64,000 nt of DNA from Sulfurimonas sp. (GTDB lineage Bacteria; Campylobacterota; Campylobacteria; Campylobacterales; Sulfurimonadaceae): positions 140,978 through 204,977 of the forward strand of contig PPDH01000028.1 in the NCBI GenBank assembly GCA_002899765.1, given 5' to 3'. This document shows positions 1-10,255 of the stretch, one piece after another. Under the pieces are notes generated by a model. That model saw nothing but the letters and a program-made list of their open reading frames with translations. It was not told the DNA's origin and did not search any database. Numbering within the stretch: the first letter of the stretch is position 1; the number at the start of each line of letters is the position of its first letter. A program made the translations under genes and the position numbers.

Positions 1-227
1 AAGAGGATGAGAGAGTACTTCAAGACCCCGCTCCTTTTGTAGCAGTCGGGGAGTTTGCAGATAACAGCGTAAACTTTGTATTTCGCGTCTGGGTAAAAAC
101 AGAACAGTACTGGGATGTTCACTTTGACATGTTAGAAAAAGTCAAGCTTGCATTTGATGAGAAAGGAATCTCTATACCATTTCCGCAAATAAGCGTGCAT
201 TTGCAAGGACAAAAGAGCGAGGATTAA
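1..227 (+). CDS. MscS-family mechanosensitive channel, C-terminal fragment (5' truncated by window edge)
   Basis: Open frame from the window start ...EDERVLQDPAPFVAVGEFADNSVNFVFRVWVKTEQYWDVHFDMLEKVKLAFDEKGISIPFPQ..., typical MscS C-terminus; TAA at 225-227. Confidence 0.85.
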   Translation, partial: EDERVLQDPAPFVAVGEFADNSVNFVFRVWVKTEQYWDVHFDMLEKVKLAFDEKGISIPFPQISVHLQGQKSED

Positions 228-228
228 T

Positions 229-1338
229 CTATTTTACTTGAACTGCCTTTGTTTCTTGCCAAAGATATAGGGAGTAGGTTGCCATAAGTGCTATTAGAGT
301 CGCACTTAAAAATAGGTAGCTTGGATAGAGCTCATAAACATACCCCGCGATTAAGGCTCCCAAAAATGCTCCAAATCCGTAAGTTATCCCTGAAAAAAAC
401 TGCTGTGCAAGTGATTTATGCTTATAGAGATAAAAAAGATAGCTGATTGCCGCAGAGTGAAATAACGCAAAACTTAACGCATGAAATGCTTGAGCAATGA
501 AAAGCATTGTAACATTCTCAGGAAATAAAAAAACTATAAACCATCTTAGAGCAGTTATAAAAGTTGTTGCCTGAAGTATCAAAAGCAGGTTTTTGCGAAG
601 AAGAGTCCCTTGAAAGTAGAGCATAAAAATCTCAACAACGACTCCAAAACTCCATAGATATACGGCAATATCGAGCATTACGCCATGGTCGGTAACATAA
701 ATTGTAAAAAAATTGTAAAATGAACCGAAACTTACCTGCATAAGCGTAAGTCCTGCCCACAATCTCCAATCTTTTAAAAGATTTATATCATTAGTAACCT
801 CTTCGCTCCTCTGTAAAAGAGCATCGGCTCTCTTGGCAATTACAAATGCTACAGCCGATGTACTAAAAGTTAAAGCAAGAAGATACATAAGCGCAACACT
901 TGGGGAGCTTAAAAATTTAACAAGTACCAGTGCGACCAAAATAAAACCTACCGAACCAAAGAGTCTTATCTTGCCATACTCCTCTTTACCAAGATATTTA
1001 AGCGATATGAGTTCAACATAAGGAAGAACTATGCTAAGCCCCACACCAAGAGTGATATTTGAAAAAAGAAGTTTATAAAAATTATCTAGTGAAAAGTAAA
1101 AAGATATGGCGCTAATACACATTATGATAAGAGATATATTAAAGCTTGCTACATTTATTTTTAAACCTTTTATAAATGCAAAAGGGACGATAAAACGCAC
1201 AAGAGGAGCCGCCGCAAATATGATGCCTATCTCACTTGCACCGTATCCGCTCATGGAGAGAACTTTAGGTAAAAAGATTATATAAACACCAATAATCGAG
1301 AAGTAAAAAAAGTAAAATATTGCTAATAAAATTGACAT
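229..1338 (-). CDS. MFS transporter (MFS_1-like/HcaT-like)
   Basis: 369 aa, many hydrophobic helices, MFS-like layout. Confidence 0.75.
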   Translation of the reverse strand: MSILLAIFYFFYFSIIGVYIIFLPKVLSMSGYGASEIGIIFAAAPLVRFIVPFAFIKGLKINVASFNISLIIMCISAISFYFSLDNFYKLLFSNITLGVGLSIVLPYVELISLKYLGKEEYGKIRLFGSVGFILVALVLVKFLSSPSVALMYLLALTFSTSAVAFVIAKRADALLQRSEEVTNDINLLKDWRLWAGLTLMQVSFGSFYNFFTIYVTDHGVMLDIAVYLWSFGVVVEIFMLYFQGTLLRKNLLLILQATTFITALRWFIVFLFPENVTMLFIAQAFHALSFALFHSAAISYLFYLYKHKSLAQQFFSGITYGFGAFLGALIAGYVYELYPSYLFLSATLIALMATYSLYLWQETKAVQVK

Positions 1339-1430
1339 GCGGGATTATAACCTAAATATATACCAAATTATATGATATACTTTTACGAACTTAAAATAAA
1401 ATAAGAAATAACACAAAAGCTTAAAAAGGA

Positions 1431-1925
1431 GTGGTTTTGTTAAGAGAAATGCGTGATGAAGATTTTATAGTCTCAAAAACCGATCTCAAAGGTCGTATAA
1501 CTTACTGCAACCAAATTTTTATAAATATGGCGGAATACAGCGAAGAAGAGCTGCTGGAAAAACCTCATAGTATTATACGTCATCCGGATATGCCAAAAGC
1601 AGTTTTTAGATATCTATGGGAAACAATCCCTAAAAAAGAGGAAGTCTTTGCTTATGTTATCAATAAAACTAAAAACAACAATGCTTACTGGGTCTATGCA
1701 AATATAACAGCTTCGCTTGATGAGAAGGGAAATATCGTTGACTACTATTCCGTCAGACGCAGACCAAATCCCAAAGCTCTTGAAGTTATCATTCCGTTAT
1801 ATAAAAAAATGCTAGAAGTAGAAAAAAACAGCGGGGTGGACGCATCATTTAAGATTTTAACAGATATTTTACACGATAAAGGAGTAGGCTACAATGAGCT
1901 TATTATCTCTCTTCAAAACCAATAG
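1431..1925 (+). CDS. PAS-domain sensor protein (Aer-like)
   Basis: PAS motif [38 protein letters not shown]; overlaps the downstream MCP start. Confidence 0.85.
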   Translation: MVLLREMRDEDFIVSKTDLKGRITYCNQIFINMAEYSEEELLEKPHSIIRHPDMPKAVFRYLWETIPKKEEVFAYVINKTKNNNAYWVYANITASLDEKGNIVDYYSVRRRPNPKALEVIIPLYKKMLEVEKNSGVDASFKILTDILHDKGVGYNELIISLQNQ

Positions 1926-3213
1926 CAAAAAAGCAAGGCACGTACAAATACATGATGAAGCCGTAAAAATTCTTAAAAATGCCGCTGCAGGAAAACTCGG
2001 CGGCAGAATTACCAATATTCCAAACGATAACTCAAAAGAAGCGGCATTTGCGTGGAGCATAAACGATACTCTAGATCAGCTTGAAGCTTTTATGCGGGAT
2101 GTTGAGACATCCATAGAGAGCGCAGCTGAGGGAAAAACATACAGAACAACAAATCCGCAGGGTCTGCATGGGATATTCCGTTCAACTTCAGAAAAATTAA
2201 AACTGGCAATTTCTTCTGTTGTTACTGGATACGAAACAAGAATAAAAAGCAAACTCTCGGACGATTTAAGCTCTCTGGGAGGAGGGATTGGAGCAGGACT
2301 TGAAGTAATTCAAAAAGATATAGCTCTCTCTCAAAACGGTTCTGATGAGATTTCGCAAGTCTCGCAAAAAACTGCTAATCTCTCATCAAGAAGTCTGCAA
2401 AGCGTTGAAGAGATTAGTCAAAAACTTTGTGTCTTATTAGACTCTATAGCATCTTCACATGATATTATCGTAAATCTTGAACAGAGATCCAATGATATAT
2501 CCAATGTTGTAGGGCTTATTAAAGATATTGCAGATCAAACAAATCTTCTTGCACTAAACGCTGCTATCGAAGCAGCCCGCGCAGGAGAGCACGGAAGAGG
2601 ATTCGCGGTTGTAGCCGATGAAGTTAGCAAACTCGCAGAACGTACGCAAAAGGCAACGCAGGAGATAGAAATAACCATCTCAACACTGCAGCAAGAGGCT
2701 AATGAGATGAGAGGAAGCTCAGACAATATTTCAAATATTGCGGCAGAATCAAATGAGGTTATACACGAGTTTCAGAAAACATTTGAAGAACTCAATTCAT
2801 ATGCAAACAAATCATCGGAAATCTCTATAACAATCAATAATCAACTTTTCACTACATTGATAAAAGTAGATCATATCATCTTTAAATCAACTGCATACTC
2901 TGCCGTTTTAAACTCTCATGCAGATAAAACTTTTGTAGATCATAAAAATTGCCGAATGGGTAAGTGGTATTCGAATGAGGGAAAAGAAAGATTCGGAGAA
3001 ACAAAAGCCTTTCAAGAGATGGATAGTATACATGCAAGCGTTCATGATTCAGTTTTAAGAAATCACAAGTTTGTCAAAGACGGAACAGTTTTAAAAGCAG
3101 ACCATCCCAAAATAATTTCTAAAAACTTTAAAGAGATGGAAGATTCATCTGATGAACTCTTTAAAAAGCTAGACGAAATGGTTATTCAGTATACCAAATA
3201 CAACAGGAAGTAA
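1894..3213 (+). CDS. Methyl-accepting chemotaxis protein with C-terminal CZB-like domain
   Basis: Signalling hairpin [34 protein letters not shown]-terminal [21 protein letters not shown]. Confidence 0.92.
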   Translation: MSLLSLFKTNSKKARHVQIHDEAVKILKNAAAGKLGGRITNIPNDNSKEAAFAWSINDTLDQLEAFMRDVETSIESAAEGKTYRTTNPQGLHGIFRSTSEKLKLAISSVVTGYETRIKSKLSDDLSSLGGGIGAGLEVIQKDIALSQNGSDEISQVSQKTANLSSRSLQSVEEISQKLCVLLDSIASSHDIIVNLEQRSNDISNVVGLIKDIADQTNLLALNAAIEAARAGEHGRGFAVVADEVSKLAERTQKATQEIEITISTLQQEANEMRGSSDNISNIAAESNEVIHEFQKTFEELNSYANKSSEISITINNQLFTTLIKVDHIIFKSTAYSAVLNSHADKTFVDHKNCRMGKWYSNEGKERFGETKAFQEMDSIHASVHDSVLRNHKFVKDGTVLKADHPKIISKNFKEMEDSSDELFKKLDEMVIQYTKYNRK

Positions 3214-3371
3214 ATTATTTACCTATGATTAACTTATAATTAATATAATTATTCATCTCAATTATGTTCAACCCCTTTCATTTTTGAGACAGATACAACC
3301 TATAAATTATTTTATTATCCATTCCTTTCTCCCCCCTTTTTAGGGATGGATAATTATGCTAAACTTCTTTT

Positions 3372-4871
3372 ATGAAAAAAATCCTCTTAACAACGCTAAA
3401 TTCAAGATTTACACACACTTCAATTGCGCTTCGCTATCTCTATGCAAATCTTAAAGAGCTGCAAGACAATGCGATGATACTGGAGTTTAGTATTAACGAT
3501 GCCGTACAAAGCATCGCAGAAAAACTTCTTGCACATAAGCCTGAGATTATAGGTATCGGCGTTTATATCTGGAATGTTTCTTATGTAAGTGAACTTATAC
3601 ATGTCATCAAAAAAGTCTCTCCAAATACAAAAATCATCTTAGGAGGCCCGGAAGTTTCTCATGAGCCTTTTCGTGTGAACCTTGATGATGCTGATTTTAT
3701 CATCCAGGGCGAGGGAGATATCGCTTTTTATGAACTCTGCGTTGCTATTTTAAGTGACTCTGAGAGCCAAAGAGTTATAAAAATCAGTATGCCCTCTCTT
3801 AAAAATATAGCGCTGCCCTACAGGTTTTACACCGATGATGACATTCAACATAGATATATCTATGTTGAAGCTTCTCGCGGCTGCCCTTTTGAGTGTGAGT
3901 TCTGTCTCTCCTCCATGGATGAAAAAGTAAGAGCTTTTGACCTTGATGTACTTTTAGAGGAGTTTGAGCTTCTTTGGCAAAGAGGAGCAAGAAACTTTAA
4001 ATTTATAGATAGAACATTTAACCTAAACATAAAAACTGCCAACAGGCTGCTAGACTTTTTCTTAGCGAAAGAGGCTCCATATTTCGCTCATTTTGAAGTT
4101 GTTCCCGATCATTTTCCGGATTCGCTCAAAGCCAAAATCTCACAATTTCCCGAAGGTGCCTTACAGCTTGAAATCGGCATACAAACGCTCAACGCAGATA
4201 TTGCTGCAAATATCTCAAGACCTCTAAAACTAAACAAAATCAAAGAGAATATACGGTTTTTACAAGAGCAGACAAATGCGCACATGCATCTTGATTTGAT
4301 TGTAGGGCTTCCCGGAGAAACGATGGAGAGTTTTGGAGCCAATCTTGACGAACTAGTACGTTTAAGCCATAGCGAAATACAGATAGGCATCCTAAAAAAA
4401 CTCTCAGGAACCTACATAAACCGCCATGATATCGAGTGCGGCATGATATATAGCGACATCCCTCCCTACGATGTTCTTCAAACTTCTACGCTCTCATTTG
4501 CAGATATACAGATAATGAAGAGATTTTCAAGATTTTGGGATTTAACCTATAACAGCGGAAATTTTAAGCGTAGCGTAATGCTGATTTGGCAAGACGGAAG
4601 CGTATTTAAAAATTTTTATGATTTTAGCGCTTGGATTTATTCCCAAACTGATTCTACATGGCAGATTTCTCTGCAGAGACTTGGGGAACTGCTCTTTACA
4701 TATCTTTGTGAAATAAAAGGAGTAAATTCCGAATTTGTAGCAAAAAACATGCTTCAAGATTTAATGAAACTCAAAGGCAGAGCGACTCCTCATTACCTAA
4801 AAAAATATGCCGATAACCTCAGCATAAAGAACAAACAAGGGACATCAGGCTTCAACAAGAGGCAACAATAA
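3372..4871 (+). CDS. B12-binding radical SAM protein
   Basis: N-terminal B12-binding-like domain; radical SAM motif EASRGCPFECEFCLS. Confidence 0.9.
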   Translation: MKKILLTTLNSRFTHTSIALRYLYANLKELQDNAMILEFSINDAVQSIAEKLLAHKPEIIGIGVYIWNVSYVSELIHVIKKVSPNTKIILGGPEVSHEPFRVNLDDADFIIQGEGDIAFYELCVAILSDSESQRVIKISMPSLKNIALPYRFYTDDDIQHRYIYVEASRGCPFECEFCLSSMDEKVRAFDLDVLLEEFELLWQRGARNFKFIDRTFNLNIKTANRLLDFFLAKEAPYFAHFEVVPDHFPDSLKAKISQFPEGALQLEIGIQTLNADIAANISRPLKLNKIKENIRFLQEQTNAHMHLDLIVGLPGETMESFGANLDELVRLSHSEIQIGILKKLSGTYINRHDIECGMIYSDIPPYDVLQTSTLSFADIQIMKRFSRFWDLTYNSGNFKRSVMLIWQDGSVFKNFYDFSAWIYSQTDSTWQISLQRLGELLFTYLCEIKGVNSEFVAKNMLQDLMKLKGRATPHYLKKYADNLSIKNKQGTSGFNKRQQ

Positions 4872-4900
4872 TATCAGAGATTTTTGGATATAATCACTAC

Positions 4901-5524
4901 ATGTTTAAACTAAAATTGCTTTTAATATTATTACTATTTTTTGTAGGTATAGCCTATACTAATGAGCAGTATGTGGAAAATTCGCTCTTAGAAAAGATAT
5001 ACAAAAAGTATAAAATATATGCGAAAAAAAGATTTTTGCTTCTTCAGGAAACTCTTGATAATGTAAGAGACAAAAGTGATTTAGAAAAACTTGAAGCTGT
5101 AAATGATTTCTATAATGAAGTAAGATACTCCAGTGATATTAAAACTTACGGCAAAAGCGATTATTGGGCGACTCCTTGGGAATTTCTAGGTAAAGACAAA
5201 GGGGATTGTGAGGATTATGTTATAAGCAAATACTTTGCGCTTAAATACCTTGGGGTTGACTATAAAAAACTCTTCTTCACCTATGTCCGTTCTACAAAAT
5301 TTAAAGAACCACATATGGTTCTGACCTACTTTGAAACACCAAAAAGCGAGCCGCTTATTTTAGATAACAACAACCGCAAGATATTTCCTGCATCACAAAG
5401 AAAAGATTTGATTCCAATCTACAACTTTAATGGAGATATACTTGACAAGGCAAACAAAAGCAATGAAAAATCACATAAAAAATGGGATGAACTAAAACTC
5501 AACATGCAAAGGAAAAAAATATGA
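4901..5524 (+). CDS. LapG-like transglutaminase-like cysteine proteinase (BTLCP)
   Basis: Signal peptide; GDCEDYVISKYFALKYLG and HMVLTY motifs; precedes a LapD-like gene. Confidence 0.85.
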   Translation: MFKLKLLLILLLFFVGIAYTNEQYVENSLLEKIYKKYKIYAKKRFLLLQETLDNVRDKSDLEKLEAVNDFYNEVRYSSDIKTYGKSDYWATPWEFLGKDKGDCEDYVISKYFALKYLGVDYKKLFFTYVRSTKFKEPHMVLTYFETPKSEPLILDNNNRKIFPASQRKDLIPIYNFNGDILDKANKSNEKSHKKWDELKLNMQRKKI

Positions 5525-7446
5525 CACTCTATAAACAGACAGCTTTAATATTATCACTATTTTTGCTCATTATACTCTCGACGGTTTTGATACTAAACTT
5601 CCAAAGTGCAAACAAGGGTGTTCAAGACAGACTCTATGAAGATGCTAAAAATACGGCAACTTCACTCAGCCTTTCACTTGGAGGAGCAAATGGAGATATC
5701 TCTATAATGTCAACTATGATAAATGCGAACTTTGACAGCGGAAACTATCGTAAAATAACACTTGTTGATGTTGAAAACAACCTGCTTTATGAGAGAGTTT
5801 TAGAGAGTGATATAGTTGTTGTTCCTAAGTGGTTTACACAGTTAATAACCCTAAGAGCACCTATCGCATCTGCAAATGTATCCGCCGGTTGGAGTCAAGT
5901 CGGGATTCTGCATGTTCAAAGTGATTCAACCTATGCGTATAAACAACTCCACTCAATCTTAATAGACTTACTTGTCTACTTTGTAATTATTGCCTTGCTT
6001 TCTCTTATAGCTATAAATCTGCTTTTGCATGCTGTTTTGAAACCTTTAAAAGAAGTACAGAAACAAGCATCAGCAATCACTCAAAATGAATTTATCATTC
6101 AAGACAATATCCCTTATACCAAAGAGCTGGCAGACGTTGTTGTCGGAATGAACAATATGATTTCAAAAGTAAAAGCTATGTTCGACAAAGGAAATGAGGA
6201 GTTAAAAGCACAAAAAGAACTTGAATACACCGATGAAAACACGCAACTTAAAAATCGCAAATATCTTATAGACAAACTGCCCGCCTATCTCAAAATTGAT
6301 GCTTCTTATGAAGGCGGAGTAAATATGCTTGTCGCATTTAACGGGATTTTAGAAGCTAATGAGAAAATAGGACATAAGCTTGTTGATAAACTTTTTGTAA
6401 CTATTGCAGATATCTTCAAACAAAATACAAAAGATATACAAGAGTCTATAGTTGCAAGAATTAACGGTACAGAGTTTTCTCTTTTTCTGCCTAACTACTC
6501 AGGAAGTGACGCAATTGAGCTTGCAAAAAGCATACAAGAACACTGTTTAAACCTAATCGACTCGGCAGGACTTGACCAAAAAGAGACTTTTATCTGCATA
6601 GGGATTTATGAATACAATCATCAAGACAGCATATCAAAACTCTTTTCACGCTCAGATAATGCGTTGGCACAAGCAAAGTTCAACCAAGAACACATATATA
6701 TAGAAAAAGCCGAGAGTGCGGTTGAAGTAATGGGGAAAGAGGCATGGAAGCTTCTTATCAACGACGCTATTGAAAAAGAGAAATTTAGTTTTATTTCATG
6801 GAGTGTTATTGACACCAAAAAAAGAAAATTAGCTCATAATGTTCTTAGTATAAATCTTGTTTTGGATAAAAACAGCTCTTATAGTTATGCACAGTTTATG
6901 GCACCGGCAATTCAATCAGGTCTAAGCTCTGAGATTTACAAAAAAATAGTCCATATGCTGTTTAATAATTCTCTTACGTTTCTTAATGCTTCTGCCTACT
7001 CTCTAAGACTTCCGCAGGAGTATTTAGAAAAACAAGATACTTACCATGACTTTAGTGAACTTCTTCGCGTCAATGCTGCAATGCTGCCGTTTAAACTCAT
7101 TATTGAGCTTCCTGATAAACTTGTACGCCAAGACTCAAAAAATATCAGAGAATACGTAGAACTTTTCAGAAGATACGGCATAGAAATAGGTGTCTTTGAG
7201 TTTATTGCAGAGAGTAACGACTATCAGTATCTACAAAGTTTAAGACCTGTATATATAAAAGCTGAGAGCAACTATTTCATAACTCAAAGTGACAGGTCAA
7301 TCTCATCTTTAAGATTGATTACCGACAGCGTAGGCATCTCGCTAATAGCCGTGGGAGTTAGTGACATGGAGATGCTAAAGATGCTAAAGGAAAAAGATAT
7401 TCATATAGTACAAGGAATGGTTACCGAGTCTATAGAGTTAAATTAA
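5521..7446 (+). CDS. LapD-like GGDEF/EAL protein with periplasmic sensor domain
   Basis: Two TM segments, LapD/MoxY-like N-terminus, degenerate GGDEF and EAL; overlaps the LapG-like stop. Confidence 0.85.
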   Translation: MTLYKQTALILSLFLLIILSTVLILNFQSANKGVQDRLYEDAKNTATSLSLSLGGANGDISIMSTMINANFDSGNYRKITLVDVENNLLYERVLESDIVVVPKWFTQLITLRAPIASANVSAGWSQVGILHVQSDSTYAYKQLHSILIDLLVYFVIIALLSLIAINLLLHAVLKPLKEVQKQASAITQNEFIIQDNIPYTKELADVVVGMNNMISKVKAMFDKGNEELKAQKELEYTDENTQLKNRKYLIDKLPAYLKIDASYEGGVNMLVAFNGILEANEKIGHKLVDKLFVTIADIFKQNTKDIQESIVARINGTEFSLFLPNYSGSDAIELAKSIQEHCLNLIDSAGLDQKETFICIGIYEYNHQDSISKLFSRSDNALAQAKFNQEHIYIEKAESAVEVMGKEAWKLLINDAIEKEKFSFISWSVIDTKKRKLAHNVLSINLVLDKNSSYSYAQFMAPAIQSGLSSEIYKKIVHMLFNNSLTFLNASAYSLRLPQEYLEKQDTYHDFSELLRVNAAMLPFKLIIELPDKLVRQDSKNIREYVELFRRYGIEIGVFEFIAESNDYQYLQSLRPVYIKAESNYFITQSDRSISSLRLITDSVGISLIAVGVSDMEMLKMLKEKDIHIVQGMVTESIELN

Positions 7447-7922
7447 AGTCCTCTAGAATTTAGTCCTTTAGATATAGCTTCGTTTATCTCCTGCTTATAT
7501 TCCGGATTTAATCTCTCAAGCTCCCTGTCAAAGTTTATAATCATATCTTTGTTCGCGTTTGGGTGTCTGCATATTGTAAAAAGGATGTCTATATACGTAT
7601 CAAAATCAGGATGAGGTCTTAGTCCGAGCTTTTTATGTACTTTTCCATGATGCTTTATAACAAGTTCTAAAGCCTCAGAAAGAGTATCTGCATTTGATCT
7701 TCTATTTTTTATAACATTGACTAAATCAAACAAATCCATATCTACCGAAGAGTCATCCTCTTTTTTTGGCTCTTCTTTACGCTGTATATCTATTTTTGGC
7801 GCAGGGGATGATTTCTCTTTGCTTTTTGTATCTTTGTTAGGTTCTAAAAATAGTAAAAATATTAAAATCGCCAGAATTACAATCAGCCCGATAATAATTT
7901 TTACAATTAACTCTGTTTCCAT
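7443..7922 (-). CDS. Hypothetical membrane-anchored protein
   Basis: Internal start METELIVKIIIGLIVILAILIFLLFL is more plausible than the 8033 start. Confidence 0.6.
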   Translation of the reverse strand: METELIVKIIIGLIVILAILIFLLFLEPNKDTKSKEKSSPAPKIDIQRKEEPKKEDDSSVDMDLFDLVNVIKNRRSNADTLSEALELVIKHHGKVHKKLGLRPHPDFDTYIDILFTICRHPNANKDMIINFDRELERLNPEYKQEINEAISKGLNSRGL

Positions 7923-8052
7923 TCTTTCTACTTTTTTTGTATTGTATCTTACCAAGGGTAAAGAAACATATATATCGACATAAATATATAAATACTTTTT
8001 AGGTCTATTATTAAGGGAACCTCTAAACGTCATGATAAATTAGGTTGGTTGG

Positions 8053-8140
8053 TGGTGGACAGCTAGGGATTTGAACCCTAGATAGCTTGCGCTATACACG
8101 CGTTCCAGGCGTGCGCCTTCGACCACTCGGCCAGCTGTCC
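8053..8140 (-). tRNA. tRNA-Ser (anticodon GGA)
   Basis: Minus strand GGACAGCTGGCCGAGTGG...CACGC-CTGGAAC-GCGTG...GGTTCAAATCC...GCTGTCCACCA; long variable arm and encoded CCA. Confidence 0.95.
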
Positions 8141-8200
8141 GTAAAAGAAGTGCAATTTTACCTTCAAAAGCCTTAAGGATAGCTCTAAGAGAGCCTCTAT

Positions 8201-8839
8201 TTAGAGTGAAAAATCGCTATAATCGTACTTTTGCAAATCTATGTAGTACTTTTTATCTATTTCAATAACCCTTGGATCCTCTTTTGCCCTTGCTTTAAAC
8301 TCCTCTTTTATCTTTGACCTCTTTTTTTTGGAGAAATCTTTGCTTTTTAGGTATTTATTAAGAGAGACAAGTCTTTTCTCTTGTGCCGAATCCTCTTTTT
8401 GGATATGTTCTATCTCTACTTCAAGCGGTTCTTCCGGGGCATTCAAGATAAATTTTGAAGAGATTGCATTTATGATATTTTTAAGCTGTTCATCTTTTTC
8501 CTTGTAAATCTGCTCGATTTTTTTTCTCTCTTCTATAAGCATCTGCTCTTTTTGGTCTCTTAAGCTTCTTGTTTCACTCTCAAGAGTCTCTACTTTTTGC
8601 TGGAGTTTCGCATTTTGTTCTTCTAAAAGTTTATAGTATCTCTCATCTGCATGAGAAGCTGTTTTTTTAGCGTTCACGCTCGCTGCTTTTGCCTGCACAC
8701 TTTTGTTTGCGTTTAATATGACAAGCTTTACGCCATCTTCAACGACACTCTGCAAAGAGCCTCTTCTTATGCGGTTATGAATTGCCTCTTTTGAGACGCC
8801 AAGTTTCTCTGCGGCATCAGAGACGCTAAGTTTTGCCAT
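8201..8839 (-). CDS. Predicted HTH DNA-binding protein with coiled coil
   Basis: N-terminal LSVSDAAEKLGVSKEAIHNRIRRGSLQ then long coiled coil. Confidence 0.65.
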   Translation of the reverse strand: MAKLSVSDAAEKLGVSKEAIHNRIRRGSLQSVVEDGVKLVILNANKSVQAKAASVNAKKTASHADERYYKLLEEQNAKLQQKVETLESETRSLRDQKEQMLIEERKKIEQIYKEKDEQLKNIINAISSKFILNAPEEPLEVEIEHIQKEDSAQEKRLVSLNKYLKSKDFSKKKRSKIKEEFKARAKEDPRVIEIDKKYYIDLQKYDYSDFSL

Positions 8840-8848
8840 GCTGGCTCC

Positions 8849-9346
8849 CTATCTCATATTTTCGAATACAAGCGGGGCTTCCCACTCCATAGAACGAATT
8901 GTTGCGATAACTTTTTGCAAATCATCTAGTTTCGCTCCCTTGACTCTGATGGAGTCACCCTCTATCTGAGCGCTAACTTTGAGTTTGAGATTTTTTATCT
9001 CTGCTGCAATTTTTTTAGCCTCTTTTGATTCAATATAGTCGACTATTTTAAAAGTTACTTTTCTGTTGTTGCCGCTTGAGTCTTCGGTTTTTAACTCCTC
9101 AAGCACCTTTGAGGAGAGATTTTGCTTTAAAAGCTTCGCTACAACAATATCTTTGAGTGCATCAAGTTTGTTGTCGCTTGAAGCAACAAGCACTAAAAGC
9201 TTGTCTTTTTCTTTGTAGTTGATTTCATAAGGTGTTCCCTTAAAATCATATCGGTTTGCAACCTCTTTATCGACAAGATTTATAGCGTTTTTAAAATTGT
9301 GCATATCAATCTTTGCGCTAATATCAAATGAATACTCTTTTGCCAT
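8849..9346 (-). CDS. yajQ: YajQ family nucleotide-binding protein
   Basis: MAKEYSFDISAKIDMHNFKNAINLVDKEVANRYDFKGT...SIRVKGAKLDDLQKVI. Confidence 0.93.
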   Translation of the reverse strand: MAKEYSFDISAKIDMHNFKNAINLVDKEVANRYDFKGTPYEINYKEKDKLLVLVASSDNKLDALKDIVVAKLLKQNLSSKVLEELKTEDSSGNNRKVTFKIVDYIESKEAKKIAAEIKNLKLKVSAQIEGDSIRVKGAKLDDLQKVIATIRSMEWEAPLVFENMR

Positions 9347-9401
9347 TTCTATTCCTTAATTTTATTTCATAAAATGAAGTAACTCTTTATCTATTCATCA
9401 C

Positions 9402-9425
9402 GGTATCGGAAGTAATTCCGATACC
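9402..9425. repeat. Perfect inverted repeat GGTATCGGAA-GTAA-TTCCGATACC
   Basis: 10-bp arms, 4-nt loop, between yajQ and the fumarate reductase-type genes. Confidence 0.8.
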
Positions 9426-9556
9426 TACGCTAACGCTTGGTTTTACCCTCAAGGGGCACCTATTACTCAGCGTAAAGCTCAAAGAACTAGTTCTTTTTAT
9501 TTATATTTATAACAATTATTGCAGATTATAACATATTTTAAAGTGTGTTAGTTGTT

Positions 9557-10255
9557 TTAAAAAACAGGACTCCCGTCATTGAAGCTGCCGCCGAAGTTGC
9601 CAAAACTTGGATCCATGTAACCAAACATAGAACTTTTTGCCCTTAGTTTCTCTATATCTGCTTTGCTTGAGATTCCCTGCGGACAAACGATTGTACACTC
9701 GTTGCATAAAGTACAGTCCCAGACACCGTTTGTCTGCACCGCGTCTATCTTGCTTTTTGGATTTGACTCTCTTTTATCGCTAACATAGCGCCAGACTCTT
9801 GTTAGTGAAAACGGTCCTAAAAATTCGCTATTTACCGCATAAACGGGACATGCGCTATAACATGATGCACAAAGTATGCAGTCGCTTTGAAGCTCGTTTA
9901 TATGCTGATTTTCTTCCGAGAGCGAGACATTCTCTGCGAGCGAACTCTGCCACGCTTTTGCCTTTGCGTTAAATGAGTAAGCCCCATCCATATCAACAAC
10001 CAAATCACGAAGTACGGGAGTATTGTTAAGCGGCTCTACCAAATCACCATCTTTTGCATGGTACGAACATGCCAAAACTTCCCGTCCGTTTACTCTCACG
10101 GCGCAGCTTCCGCACACGCTGCTTCTACATCCGCTGCTATAAGCAAGTGATGGGTCTTGGCTTCTTTTTATCTCATTTAGCACCTCTAAAAGAGTCGCGC
10201 CCTCCATATCCACATTGTAAGTTACAACGCTCTGCCTTTGAATATTAATTTTCAT
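9557..10255 (-). CDS. Fumarate reductase/succinate dehydrogenase iron-sulfur subunit
   Basis: SSGCRSSVCGSCAVRVNG, CILCASCYSACPVY, CTLCNECTIVCPQGI. Confidence 0.93.
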   Translation of the reverse strand: MKINIQRQSVVTYNVDMEGATLLEVLNEIKRSQDPSLAYSSGCRSSVCGSCAVRVNGREVLACSYHAKDGDLVEPLNNTPVLRDLVVDMDGAYSFNAKAKAWQSSLAENVSLSEENQHINELQSDCILCASCYSACPVYAVNSEFLGPFSLTRVWRYVSDKRESNPKSKIDAVQTNGVWDCTLCNECTIVCPQGISSKADIEKLRAKSSMFGYMDPSFGNFGGSFNDGSPVF

